Assembly: GCA_944990035.1 (NCBI GenBank)
Contig: CALYLX010000097.1
Span: 491,238 to 555,237, forward strand
Source of the DNA: Clitopilus passeckerianus
Taxonomy: Eukaryota; Basidiomycota; Agaricomycetes; Agaricales; Entolomataceae
Length of the DNA: 64,000 nt
Direction of reading: 5' to 3'
The position numbers were made by a program, and so were the translations under genes. Every line of letters starts with the position of its first letter. The first letter of the stretch is position 1. Shown here piece by piece: positions 36,803 to 49,050 of this stretch. A model generated the notes under the pieces. The model did not search any database. It saw only the letters and a list, made by a program, of their open reading frames with translations, and was not told the DNA's origin.

Positions 36803-37961
36803 TTAATCGTTATCGGGGGAGCCCATGGGAGCTTTAACCCAACTAAGCAACGGATTAGTCCAACTGACGACCCTGATGACGACTCCCTCCAGTAAATTCT
36901 TGATCCGCAGAGCAAAGGAGTTATCGAAGAGGCGTCCCGAGCAGATCCGGTAACGATGTTGGCGCCATCCACAGGCAAAAAAAAGGAGTATATGTCTCTC
37001 AAGGGAGTCTAAAACCGTATCAGTTCTCGGAGCTGCATAGAGGGATGAATGTCTCACTCTTTCCAACTTCTCAGCTAAGAGGTCAGTCTTATTGAATACC
37101 AGAACGACGGGAGTATCGCCAGCCCGCTCTATGATAGAGCTCCACAGATCCGAAGTCGGTCTGTCGTTTCCTGTGCGTATAGTATTACGGTCAATCCTTC
37201 AATTACTTCAATTGCCGCAAAGGCTTATTCACCGTGTCATCGTACGCGTGGATGGGTAGACAAACGATGGTTACACTTGGAGTTGCCTCCCTTGTGGCAT
37301 CCCATTCACAGTACTGGTAGGTCAAATCCACCGATACTTCATGCACCCGGATTCTGATATGTTGTTTTTCAGCTGCGTATGAGACGAGATAGCAGGGCCT
37401 ACCTGCTCTGGCCTAAATTCAGATGATGCTCAACCTGGAACTTAGCGTGGTTCCTGGTCATCCAGCTATGAAAGATGTCTTGCAGGGCCGAGACGTATTC
37501 AGGATGTCCAATTCTATGAATATGGTCTAGCTCCAATGACTGACCCAAACGAGTTTGTTGTTCAGAACGTCCTAGGCAAGCTAACAGCCCTTTCGCGACT
37601 TTTATGATATTGCCGAGAATCTGATTTTGTACTGGGTAAGGTCCTGTGAGGAGAAAGTTTCTCCCGAGAAGTGCTTGAGCCGTTGAAGCAGCGTTGTCTT
37701 CCCTGCATTCCGAGGACCTAACAGAAACAAGGTCAACAAAAGTTCGGAAACCTTCAGGAGTGGAGTGCAAAGCGGAGAGAGCGATTTTAGTCTTATATAC
37801 TTGTGGCGGGGTTAGGAAGACGGTATGGACAATGGTGACCAACCAACGAAGAGTAAGGAGCAATGATGCTCCTGCGACACTATACCGGGATACAGTTCCG
37901 CCAAAATTTGTTGGATTTGCTGGAGGGTAAAAGTAGTGGAAGCTTGGAGGGTGTCTGACAT
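36803..37961 (-). pseudogene. Divergent G-alpha-like gene, probably broken
   Basis: Pieces in the order of a heterotrimeric G protein alpha subunit lie on the minus strand. A P-loop LLGPRNAGKTTLLQRL (about 37730-37680) is preceded by KVSELLLTLF, as in G-alpha KxEVKLLLLGxxxSGKST. A helical-domain-like stretch NQILGNIIKVAKGLLACLG follows. SVDLTYQYCEWDATREATPS and VTIVCLPIHAYDDT stand where DVGGQRxERxKW...FxxSEYDQ should be, so the switch II glycines and glutamine are absent. Then DLWSSIIERAGDTPVVLVFNKTDLLAEKLE gives a good G4 motif (NKTD). The frame shifts by one base between the P-loop exon and the helical domain, and the junction before DLWSS could not be closed in phase. Non-canonical G-alpha genes are common in mushrooms, so an expressed divergent form is not excluded. 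Confidence 0.5.
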
Positions 37962-39584
37962 GTCTACCAAGATGAGACGTATAAGCCTGAGAATAGGTTT
38001 GAGCTGGCAGTCGAGGCTAGCAAGGAGAATTTCGTTAAATGCAGGCTTTCCAACACCTCATGCCTAATTCGCAATGCTGAGGTAAAGAACATTGCTGGCA
38101 GTTTGCCACTGATTCGTCAAATCCCTGTCGCTCGATGTCACTTCATAACGGGTCATAGAAAACTAGAGAGAGAGGGGCATACGGCGGAGAGCGATTTATT
38201 GGCTGGTCAGTTACTCTGCAGAACGTCTCCTTGACTCGATCTTGACAATCCATCATCATTGCAGAGATTCATCTTGGGTTAACCCGGTGTTTGCTTTCTT
38301 GAACGACCCCAACAATTCAGTAAAATTGGGACAAGCACTCTCGAAATTTTTATTTCTTCCTTCACCCTAGTTGACGCGACCCCGCCCCGCTCCATTCACG
38401 GGGCCGACACCCTACTTGTCCCGTGGCCACCACTCCAACACTTACACTAGCAGGTCGAACAGTACCGTTTAAATCGATTCTACCCGCAAAATCTCATCTC
38501 TTTTGGGTTGAGCTCCTCGACCACTTTATCCGCAGTAGGTTAAGCGGAAGGAAATTTCCCATCTCGGTTGAGGATGTGCATTCGACAAGGACCACCTCTT
38601 GAGCTCGTAAACCCATTTCTATTCGCCATGGTAGCTATGGCTCACCCTCCAAAGGATCTTCTCTTATCCAGACAGAACAGCGGGGATGGACAATGTAATC
38701 GGAGCTAGCCAGACTACCATTACAATTGCTCCTACGTGCGCCAACCTGTGGTATAGACATCGCACATTGGGCCCACCTATATCCTGAACAGTATATCGAC
38801 CCCATTTTGGAGACTTCCAAACCTTAAGGAAGAGCGCTGCTGGAGAGGAAGGGACGATCAAACCAATCGAGAGTGATTCGTCCTGGCAAACATGACACTC
38901 TGGTGAGATTTCGTGGTCGAAAAATTCGGACCATTCGGTTAACTCAAGGCCATGGGAACACCTTTTGTACAGCCTATTTAAGTACTTCAAGGTGATCAGT
39001 ACCACTGTGTCTACCCTCTACGCGTCTCCAGGAAAGAGGCACCTGGCACCGCCGCAATCAAATTCCTGCTGATCGACAGGCTGTGTTTTTCAGAAGTTTT
39101 CTGTTGTTCTCAAACTGGTACGTAGACTAGCCGGATTCTGAGCGCCTGACCATCAGTAACACTCTGACATAACAGGATACCTTCACTTCTCTGGTTGTCA
39201 CTTTTGTGGCACAAATGCTAGGAGACTACAAGATGTCTTTGTTCCTGACAGGTTGAAGTTTGGTGCTTCGGGCATCCAAAGCGATGATTATCAGTCGATC
39301 GTTTCTAATCATCTTTGATGATAGCTCTGCTGGTCATTTCAGCCGCTCTAATCGACGCTGCCTGAACCTGTCTGAGCGGTATCGGGGCCATTACCATCAT
39401 TCCTTGTGATTCGGGCGACTGGAGATCCTACTTTGCACCGGAAATTTATCATCCACTCGTTAGTTCCTGAATGATCCCATCGGAGGTTTCCTCCCTCTAG
39501 TGTTCTTAAAGACCTGGGATTCACTGCCGCCTATGTCGCCTAGCTACCGCTTTTCCGCAGCTATTTCTCGAGCTTCCTTCCAAC
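37962..39584. other. No gene recognised
   Basis: Open frames at 38635-39005 (minus) show one hydrophobic end but no family signature. Nothing else was seen. Confidence 0.4.
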
Positions 39585-41167
39585 ATGTCGAGCTCAGATG
39601 AACTGGCAAGCTGGCTGATCAATAACATTCTGTCGGTGAGCCGAAGGCTCTATATCCAAGTGAGATGGTGACTGATTTTCCTTCACCAACAGTGTGCAGA
39701 TAGTAGGCTTTCTAGCCCATGAAACCTGTCCTCGCTAAATTGACTGTATCTAACCCTTAGCTGGCTGTCTGGCTGCGACGGTGAGTACCCGCTCCTTAAT
39801 CTTGACTGAAGATTACATTCCGAATACGGTCAAAGGTGTACGATATTTGTTGTATGTTTTCCGAGGAGATCACTCTAGTCTGGGAATCAGCGTGGACCTT
39901 GGCGAAGGTTCTGTATCTTCTTTCTCGTTATTCTCCAATCGTAATCTATATCCTATATTTCACCTTCTGTGGGTACCGTATTCCTCCTTTCCGAGGCCCG
40001 CCAGGATCTGATGGCTACAGTGGACCATAAACTCCTTCCAAAAAGGTCCAGCGACAAGCAAACGCAGAAGCTAATAAATCATAATAATGAGGGGTTAATG
40101 CAGACAGGTATTTTCATCACCCGGAGTTATATCGTTGCAAAGGTGCTCACGAGTTGTTTCAGGACTCTTGTATTTGAACCTTTGCTTCATAGAAGGTATG
40201 TCACCTCGGATGGTCGCCATTTCGTATGATTCGCTAATCTTGTATACCTAGCTCTTCTCGCACTGCGGGTCCGGGCTTTGTGGCAGGGGAGCGGGCCGGT
40301 GACAATCCTCCTCCTGGCATCCTTCGTCGTAATCACTGGGGCGGTACTTGTGCTCTTCATAACTTCCTATATGGAAATAGTGAGGCTCTCAAGAGTACTC
40401 CCTGCTCTCGAGTATGGTCTATTCGCGGCCTTCTACGCGCGTAAGCTAGTTCGTAGGAATGCTCTTTTGGAATCTGACATGATCTTCCTAGTTGTTCTTA
40501 GTTTGACGTGCATTCGGGCGTGGCAAACGTGTAAGTCGACTTTCTTTCCCGAAGAGAATCCGACTAATACTTTCTGTAGTTTCAACGAAACGAGGAACAT
40601 CCTTTGTACGTATGGTGTATACCCATGGTGAGTATGTCCGCGTTCAAAGTAGGGCAACATCTGACTTACTGCTCGCGTTAAGGAATCATGTACTACGCCG
40701 TTCTTCTGTGTCTCTCATGTCTGGAGATCTTTACGTCCCTCGCAAATCTCGACGGAGCCACTACCCTGTCTCAATGCATCCAACGGTGAGTCGACACAAT
40801 CACGAATGCTTCTTTCACGAATTAACTGGCTCCGATCAGTATTATGCCATTCGTCTCGTCTGTGATTGCTGCTCGAATAACACTCTCCCTGAAGAAGGCA
40901 TCAAGAGTTACGACAGTTGTGGGAGGATCGCTCGCGGCAGGTGCAACAGGTGCGCCTGGTGCCAGTGGCACAGACTGCACGCAGATAAATACACTCGTGT
41001 TCGCCACACGGGGAACAGATACAACAAGTACGCAATTTAGTTCGTGCCAAGGGAACGGTATAGATGAAGTACAGAGGGAAGGCGAATCGGTCGAACTGCA
41101 AGAGTCGTTGACTAGGTATCGTCGTACAATAAATACAACGGAGAATAGGAATGAAAGTCCATGCTAG
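39585..41167 (+). CDS. Seven-transmembrane protein, DUF6533 type
   Basis: Membrane protein of the DUF6533 family, an orphan 7-TM group expanded in Agaricomycetes. The N-terminal exons (39585-39635, 39700-39727, 39761-39780, 39836 onward) give IVGFLAHE..., then AATVYDICCMFSEEITLVWE and WTLAKVLYLLSRYSPIVI, which is the DUF6533 signature (YD...F..E...W....K.L....RY). Later exons give LLALRVRALWQ, the TM4-TM5 region, then FVRMVYTHGIMYYAVLLCLS and SSVIAARITLSL, also conserved. The end is polar (stop at 41165-41167). The 33-nt intron 39728-39760 is unusually short. Exons between about 39972 and 40250 could not be closed in phase, so the gene may be intact or slightly damaged. Confidence 0.65.
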
Positions 41168-42824
41168 ACCATTTGGTCGTGTACGTAGTGGGAATGAGGA
41201 AAGTAGAAGTATTCGTAGCGTCAAAAAGGATGTCAGGCGAAAACGGGAAGCGACAGTACAATCATGCTCAGCCATCCAATGATGGTAAGCATCGGTGTTG
41301 GCTCGTCTTGACTTCTGGCCTGGACGGTGCCAGGTTGCATCTTGGGAGTCGCCGAACGGAAGCCAAGCTTTTGACCAACTTCGGGGTGTAGGACTTGCTG
41401 AAGACGCGGTTGGGGAAGGGGTAAAGCATGGTGGATATGCTCGACATGGCGGGAGCTTCGAATTGAGCGTCGGCTTGACCACACGGGTTTGGTGGGTTTG
41501 GTGTGCTGGAACCCGAGCGCGTCACGCGACGGCTTCGTTGCAGGTGGAGACGCCAAATACGTTCCTCATTTCGTCGGAGAAGGAGCAGGAGTTCAGCAGG
41601 TATGACGTGAGGGCCTTTTCAAGGTTCTGCGGAGGCCGAGCTTCGGGTTGGGGGATGAGTGCTTTGCTGCTGGCAGAATATGGTGGCAACCGCCAGTTGC
41701 GGCGTGTGGGGTGAGACGAATTCTTGGGCCAAATGCTTCGGTTTTGGTCACGGGGCTGGACTGGTACCGGCGCAATCGGTGACTACTTGTGCAATTATTT
41801 CCCAACCCCGCCCCCCCCCCCCCCCACACACACACACATCCACGGGGTACAGCTTCTCGTGGTGATTGGAAGAAAATATGGGCGAGGCTGAATGGATAGC
41901 GGTGGACGGAGTTCCATGGTGTCAAGGGTGTTGGGATGAGTCCGCCCAAAGGCCAGGAGATTGACCAAATCTCGCCTAGCCAAAGGAAGATATTCCACAA
42001 GCCATCCAAGACCTGACAGAGCCCTGCAAAGACGGAATTCAGTCCGTGAAACTCGCAAGAAACCCGCAGACATACCTGTCACTGTCCTTGTGTCAACATC
42101 GCTTCCGTCGACCCAGGCTTAATTGTTGCCGAGCTCGGTCGCCAGCAGAGAGGTATAGCAGGTCTGTGCTGCCAAAAGCAGGGTTTGGCAAGGGCCGGTC
42201 ATGTCTAGATGGCGGCAAAGGCAGTTTTCAACTACCAGCCACCTTGACGTGAGATGGCAAAGTTGTCGAGATGTAGAAGCACGACAAAGCGCACATATGC
42301 ACAGGTCGCCTTCTGGGCCTAAGAGAAGGTATGAGCAGGTTAAAAACGGCCAGGATTTCTCGGGAACATACCAAACTACATCGCAGGTCAGGAAAGTAGG
42401 GCAGCCAATAAATGTTGTCGCAAAATCCATGCTAGCGTTTCTTTGGCGGCTCCTTTTTACAGGGTGTCATCCGCATCGTTCCCCGTTCGCTACTGCTGGA
42501 CAGGGGAAGGCACAGTGACTTGAACTACGAGTGCAAAAATGTGGTGTGCATGGTGGTCGAGGTTGAAGAGAAACCGCTGACTAAGCTTCAAATTCAATGA
42601 ACCAAATCGAGTTCGTCCGTTCATGCTCAATACATTTCTTTTCCTCTTTCGTTCTAGGAAAAGCCACGCCACCCGGATCCCCGGGTTGACACTCGAAGTG
42701 GGCGGAGGAAATATACATATATGCATAATGATCAATAACAATAAACTAAGTAGAATTGTCCGCTGCTTCTGAGTTTAACCTATCTATCAAATTGTACGGC
42801 TTTGAAGGAGGTTATTACTGGCCC
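41168..42824. other. Unresolved; possible broken secreted-protein gene
   Basis: On the minus strand, pieces such as MDFATTFIGCPTFLTC (from about 42431) with a following intron, a Cys-containing block SYLLNSCSFSDEMRNVFGVSTC (near 41560) and a hydrophobic tail TMLTIIGWLSMIVLSLPVFA-like end near 41233 suggest a secreted or GPI-anchored protein, but frames do not join. No family is assigned. Confidence 0.25.
41811..41838 (+). repeat. Poly-C run followed by (CA)n
   Basis: About fifteen consecutive C residues run directly into a short CA dinucleotide repeat. Such a run is prone to length error in sequencing and could itself disrupt frames around it. Confidence 0.9.
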
Positions 42825-45028
42825 TTAGTAGTCGCTGGAGTCGAGAGCGTCGTAGGTGGGGCAAAGCTGATCCCAAGCAGCTGTGATGATTTCGGTAAGC
42901 CCAACTCTATCAATAGGGCCAGAAATACGTACTGGTCGGAGTTTCAGTAGCGAGAGTGTCCACGTCCTCGGCGAAAACGACGGCTAGGCCGCTGAGGGTA
43001 AAGTTAGCGTATGCATCGCTAACCCTCGAAGGGAGCCGCTCACATTTCCAAATGCCAATCAATGTGGCTGAGAACAGGATTCGTCAGCTGAAGGCTTGTC
43101 TGAACAGAGGAAAATAAACGAACCAATGCATGATCCACGGTCCAGCGTTGTCAGTCTGGAACCTGATAGTCGTGTTGTCGGAGGTGGAAGTGCCTGTGTT
43201 AACAACGTCGCGGCGAACAGGGTTGTCGTAGTTGTAAGTAGTGCTCCCAGCGCTGCGAACAACATCAAAGGTGTGCTTGAGATGTATTCAGTTTCTAGAA
43301 TTCTTGCAAAAGAGCACGAAATGACTTACGCCGTGAAGATGGATTGGGTGCTATAGGACGTCATCAGTATGCTTCTGGAAACAAGCGAAGAGATGGAACT
43401 CACGGGAGCACCAACTGAGCCACCGATCATGCTAATCTCAACGATCGAGTTGGGAGGGAGAACATAAACGCTACCAGAGGGCAGAAGTTCCGCGGCTGTC
43501 CTAGCACCACTCATGATCTGCAACAGCACAGGTGCTGTGGGAGGTGCGAAGGTCGCGCCGTTGACCGTGAACTTCAAGTCTGTCGAGAAGCCAAATACCA
43601 TGTTGATAGAGACATCAGCTGCGGCCGATCCACCAGGTGCTCCCGGATTTTCCAGAGGGTGAAGGCTCGTCTCGACCAGAGCGTTTGATGTGGAGGAGGA
43701 GGTGGTGGGATCAGTCGTGGTGTTAGCGCCAGAGTAACGGAGGATGGCAGAGTTGATGCCACCATCAAATCCAACTGTCCCGACGTTGGGGTTGGCACGG
43801 ATCCAGTAGTTGTCGACGGCCTGGTTTGCGTTGAGGATGAAAGAGTATCGTTGGCCGGCATAAATTTGAATCGAGTCGACTTCGAGGGATTCATGATTGA
43901 CACCATCAACTTCGATGATCGTCTAGTAAGATATCTCTGGTGTCAATAAAGTAGTAAAAGGAAGGAGCAGAACACCAACCATCGTGTGTCCGTCAATAGA
44001 GAAGACATAGTTAGGGTCGCATGAGATGCTAACGAGGCGGAAACGATAACGTTTGCCTTGTTCTACGTTGATGACTGCGAGCTCGGTGGTATTTCCACCG
44101 GCTTGGCGACCGAGACCATTGATCAGTGTGGCGTCAGCCACGGGAACCAAGCCTGCAGAAGGCGCAGGGGTGTGATACCTAAAGAAGAACGACCGTTAAA
44201 TCAGAGGATCACGCTTCATATTCTACGAGCTCCTTACCAATCAGCGAGTGTGATGATTGTTGACTCTGTAAGGTGTATCAACGATCTGGACATAAAAGAC
44301 GAGTCGGTGAATCTACTGACCATCATCGACGTCGTAGTCGGACAAGTAGGGGTCACTGGGATCATACACGACCATGGCGCCGCGAAGGCCATCGCAATAT
44401 TGGGTGGCTGGGTTCATCGGATTAGTTGGAATTCATAGACCACGCCATGATAATGAATTAGAGTACTCACAATAATGCGAATGGTACCAAAACGTACCCG
44501 CTTGAGTACCCGACTCAAACTGGTACAAGAAGGAATCACCGGGCGCAATAGGGCATTGATTAACGCCGACAGGACCATCAGCCCAGCTAGTGTTCTTCTG
44601 GAAGAATCCATGCCAATGCTATTCGGCGCCATCAGATTTAGTATCCAGTCGAAGGAGGAAAAACGTACGATGGAAGTACTCTTGAGCATAGTGCCGTCGC
44701 TGAGATTATCAACGACATTTATCGCAAAGGTATCTCCCTAACTTGAAGTCAGCAGGATACAGCGGGAGCAGTTCGTGATTGCTGACTTTGTTTCCTGTGA
44801 TCACAGGACCGGGGAAGGTCAAAGAACTAGTGGAATCTCCGGCCAAGACAGCTCTGAAGATAATACCTCAACGAAAAGCATCCAGTGAAATATAAATGGG
44901 ACTTACGAGCGAGTGAAGCCGTCAGGTGCAATGTCACTATTCCCGATGTAAAGATTGGTGCTAGAACCGATGGTTACACCATAGACGCCGGTACCAAGGC
45001 CAAGAAGCGCGAGAGGTGAGAAGAACAT
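42825..45028 (-). CDS. lcc: Laccase (multicopper oxidase)
   Basis: Secreted laccase of 516 residues, the usual length. Thirteen exons join in phase by 49-63 nt introns: 45028-44907, 44853-44787, 44737-44669, 44618-44471, 44407-44321, 44265-44238, 44178-43980, 43922-43404, 43350-43330, 43275-43124, 43067-43044, 42991-42933, 42880-42825. All four copper signatures are intact: HWHGFFQ (L1), [16 protein letters not shown] (L2), HPIHLHGH (L3) and HCHIDWHLEIGLAVV (L4). The residue ten after the L4 cysteine, beside T1 copper, is Leu. It oxidises phenols with reduction of oxygen to water, in lignin and pigment chemistry. The N-terminus carries a signal peptide ([17 protein letters not shown]). One exon is 21 nt and encodes only HPIHLHG. 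Confidence 0.96.
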
Positions 45029-45644
45029 GATAAAGTCCCGAGACTACTAAAGAGGCCTTGAGAGATAGAAGTAGGAGATGGGTCGACGAGACATTTCCAG
45101 TGAGCCTTTTATTGCTGAAATGGATTCGCCCGAAAGAGCCACCTTCGCGCAAAGTTCACCGGGTTCTCAGAGGCTCTCACAATTAGAGATTACGCATCCT
45201 GCGCAGTAGGCACGAATGCGATGGCTCGCTCGAGATACGAGTAACATTATACTGAGGATTTCCTAAGGGGTCTGTAAGGACTTGACGAAATCTCTGCCGC
45301 TTGATGGAAGTGAGAATAGAGCCTGCGGACGACGGCTACAAAGTTATTTTTGGTCGAATATAGCCTCAGGCGAGGCACAGACAGGCTGTACCTTGGAGAT
45401 GACGAGGTAGCTGGCCGAAGGCCGCCCCAACTTGTCGCCAGGTCTAATGCTCCGTCGGAACGGAAGAAGGGAACTAAAACATATCAAGCGAATTCAATTA
45501 TCATTCCATCCATTCCAATGCGAGTGTTCGGTGTGTTGAAAATAGTAGAGTGACTGCGGCCCTCGTTAACAAAACGAATAAGAACCGGTGAAGAGAACGA
45601 ACCCTATTCACAAGAACAAGTCATCGAAACACCTCCCTATAACT
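45029..45644. promoter_or_regulatory. Divergent promoter region: laccase / small secreted protein
   Basis: These 616 bp separate the start codons of the laccase (minus) and a small secreted protein (plus). The region must hold both promoters. No specific site was assigned with confidence. Confidence 0.5.
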
Positions 45645-45982
45645 ATGCGCTTCATCTCCCTCTTCGTCTCACTGGCCACTCTTACTGCTAGTTTAGCAGC
45701 GGTAAGTCGTTGTTCTTTCAGTCGCCGATCGGTCGATTGATTACCTGACTAGCCCCAGGATGGTGGGAGTTCTGAGCCGGCGGCACCGATGCCTATCTTC
45801 ACCGTCAAACGCGTGTACCACACCATCGTTAACACCTCGCCCTTCTTAATCGACAGAACTTCGACTGTGGTATGGACGTGGGTATTGCTTTCACGCTAAA
45901 CACACTTGAGAACTTACTGGTTTACGATAGCCAAAGCCCTAGTGAAACGGCGACTGCCACTGAGGTTTCCGCTACAACTTAG
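45645..45982 (+). CDS. Small secreted protein
   Basis: Predicted 75-residue secreted protein in three exons (45645-45701, 45759-45877, 45931-45982) joined in phase by 57- and 53-nt introns. A signal peptide MRFISLFVSLATLTASLAA occupies the first exon exactly. The mature part is about 56 residues, has no cysteine, one NTS N-glycosylation sequon, and ends in a Ser/Thr-rich tail (SPSETATATEVSATT). No family is recognised. It is transcribed divergently from the laccase. The clean signal peptide and phase-consistent introns are the case for it being real. Confidence 0.6.
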
Positions 45983-47268
45983 GCTAGATATTTGGGCATA
46001 TGATTTGGTATATCGATAGAACGGACGCGTACAATATGCTGCTATGCCCTTAGCAAAGTTTAAACTCCTTGGTTTGGTTAATACATGTGTTTCGTGAGAT
46101 TTTGAGGCAAACACACTGAATTTGGGTGAAGGGTGCTCTTCAATTAGTCACTGGTAATCTGTGACGGAAATACGCTGTTCGGACGTAAGGAAGCCTGGTG
46201 ATATCCGCCACGCAGGCCATGATACTCGAGGCTTGAGAACCTCGGAGTCGTGGTCGCCTATTGCTTACGAATTCGGGCCACGTTGTTGGTTGATTAGATG
46301 TTATCAGATCTCGACAACCAGCGTCTCCAACAAGCGCCCAAGTTTCTTCGATCGATCGATGGAACTGAAAATCTGTCAGTGACAGGATGGCAACGGCGCA
46401 TGCATTGAGTGCAAATTCAAGCATTATTACTAGGTCAGTTTTATGGGACGTAATCGATCAATCCCTCGAATCCATGTTCATGGGCAAAGAGTGATGCACC
46501 CTACTTAATGGCATCCGGTGGCACCTTTTTAGGCACCACATTGCCGGTAAACGACCGGACCGAATCCCGCCAATTGTAGCGAACGTCCATTTGCCCTGGA
46601 AGCTGCTATCAGATCATCCTGTTTGAGCGTTGAAACGTTGACACCTTCAATCTCCAATAGTATCTGACAGTTAGCTGTTCGTTCTTAAAAGGCCTCTCCC
46701 CCATATTTCACGACATGCTAGGCGAATTCTTAGAGAATCCGCCCCAACATGGCCTTGTAAGCATAGGACTCTACACCATTTCAAAAGTCTCGTATGGTGG
46801 CGTTCTGTCCAAATAAGCGGGAAGCATAAGTGTGGCCTACCTCTTGCTGCATCTAGAACCAAGGTTAAGGAAAAATCAGTGCGCCTTCAGACGCTGGGCG
46901 GCTACTTACTGGGCACCGGCTCAGGGGTAACCGGTTCTGCACGTGACGCAATCAGTCAATTAGACGCGACAAAAATGTTTTCCCAGTTCGACAAACCGTC
47001 ACCTCAATGCACGTCTATGGAATCAACATTGCCATTTGGACCGGCCTACCCACCACCGGAGGGGGAGTAATGCCATCACCTCCCGGAAATTCAAGATCCC
47101 GACATCCAACCCGAAGAACTCAGCGATTTCGGAAGATATACGAGGAGAATCTTGCAGGGTCGTATCGCATCTCCTCCTTCCGCGCCTCCAACAGCACTAC
47201 CGTACAAAGCAGCATCCCAGTATATATGCCCCGCCCTCACTTTCTCATTTTCTGCACCACAACATCAA
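45983..47268. other. Intergenic; upstream of the Zn2Cys6 gene
   Basis: No exon recognised. Frames at 46140-46424 and 46671-46862 (minus) have no family resemblance. Confidence 0.45.
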
Positions 47269-49050
47269 ATGGTGAACCCTACATCGGAAGAGAATACGCG
47301 GACCCCAAGATCTCGAGCGCAAAGGGGTAACACCTGCTACAATTGCCGGTAAGAAAAAGCCTCCTTTCCTTGTCGCCGATCCACTCTAACGCATCTATTT
47401 CAGGCGTAGGCGAATTGTGAGTCTCCCTGCCTACGTAGAGACGGTGGCTCACTCCCTTCTGTCGGCAGAAATGTAATGGCGTTCAACCTAGTTGCACCAA
47501 TTGCATCAAGGGCGGCAGCCAGTTTGAGGACTGTGAATACCCAATCCAAGGATATGCATCTCAGGCGTCAATATTGGAGGATATGATTGCTAGCGTGAAG
47601 AACCGCATTCGAGTCCTGGAAGACCCCAACCAAAGAGATCAAATCGCACTGCACCATCCATATGATTCCGACGAGACTCTAGTTGACCTGGGAAACCTCA
47701 GTGCGGGCGGCGTGTATTCCAGCTCCCCATCTTTTTCTTGTCTGACAGATATTTTCGTTAGACTTGAACCGTTCTGAGGCAAGCACTTCAACTGGTCTAT
47801 CTTCCTCAAGCACCGAATGGGATGCCTTGTGAGTCGTAACTGATCCTTGTCCACTTTGTCATTAAGGCTTCGTTTTCTTCAAGGCTTCGCATAGTTGTCT
47901 CCAATCCCCATCGTATAGGATTTTTCCTATCGCCTGATCGTTTACAGCCACAGACTGTGCTGGATAATCTCCTAGGCACCGTTTGTGAGCACTTAACGCC
48001 AGCGCTACGAGAGGTGATGTCACTCTGGAATATACGGCTCTCAAGGCCTCGGCTTGACGCAGAGTCGGCACACCTGAGCGCCACGTTGGATCGGCTTTCC
48101 GAGGAACTGGATTTAGGACCACGTCGAAACATTATCCAACTCATTCAAGTCGAAGTCATGCTGGGGTACTATTTCCTCCACGACGGAAAACTCCTCCAGG
48201 CTTTGCATCATGTGGATTCGGCGCTCTCCACCACCCTGGCCGCTGGCTTGTGTCGATCAAAAACACCAGTTTCAACCTCTCCTTTTCAAGAAGCTCTTGA
48301 AGAAGTGAACGGCTTCTGGTCTGTCGTTGCATTAAGTAACCTTTGCGCTACCGTGTTTGGCGTCGTATCGACGGTTCACCCAATTCCAATAACCGGTGTG
48401 GGTGCACGGGTTGCGGGTTCCATGCAGGTTGGTGTGATCAAATCAGAGTTCTCGTGAACAAGCCAATGCTGAACTTTCGAACTTCAAGGCCGAATTTAGC
48501 AGCGCTCGGGAAACTACACTTCAAGAGGCGGATGTCTCCAATAACGCCCCGGTTTCACCGTATACCATGGCCACCGTCCTCCTCGAGCGGGTATCTGCCA
48601 TACCGAAACATTCCAGTGAGTATTTCTGTCGACAGCGACCAGAAGAAGCGTTCAATCGCATTAGCATCTCCCCATCTCATGCCGTGGAGCGAGGTGATAC
48701 GGCTAGAGAAACTTCTTAACGACATTATGACGGCGACACTAGCCATCGACCTTCCGTCGAATTCGCACTCGCCGCCAAGCGTAAACCGACAAGCTAACAT
48801 AACGCAGCTCATCTTACACACCACGATGATTCGACTTCATCTCCCATACGTACAAGGCTTGGAGCAATCACGAAGGCATTGCCGTACAGCGGCTATTGCT
48901 ACTGCCGACTCTGTCGTAGTTGTTGAAGGAGATCTTTGGAAGGCCGGTATTTCAGAGCCTTCCCTTGGCGTTAGTTTCCCTTTTCTAAATGCGAATGACT
49001 TTCTAATCGAAGTTTTTAGGCAATATGGCCCGCTGCATGCGAAGCCCTAA
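47269..49050 (+). CDS. Zn2Cys6 fungal transcription factor
   Basis: Predicted 484-residue nuclear regulator. Seven exons (47269-47348, 47404-47416, 47469-47711, 47779-47828, 47884-48397, 48447-48615, 48665-49050) join in phase. The binuclear zinc cluster is CYNCRRRRIKCNGVQPSC followed by TNCIKGGSQFEDC: six cysteines with spacing 2-6-6-2-9. It is followed by a coiled segment (LEDMIASVKNRIRVLE). The middle part (HRIGFFLSPDRL, LREVMSLWNIRLS, IIQLIQVEVMLGYYFLHDGK, LEEVNGFWSVVALSN) is the fungal-specific transcription factor domain. The 13-nt second exon encodes the basic RRRI between zinc ligands. The extreme C-terminus may continue in a further exon. Target genes are unknown. Confidence 0.8.

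Noticed and set aside
41593..42082. Minus-strand frames with poly-Gly next to the C-run
   Set aside because: They depend on a homopolymer and show no family signal.
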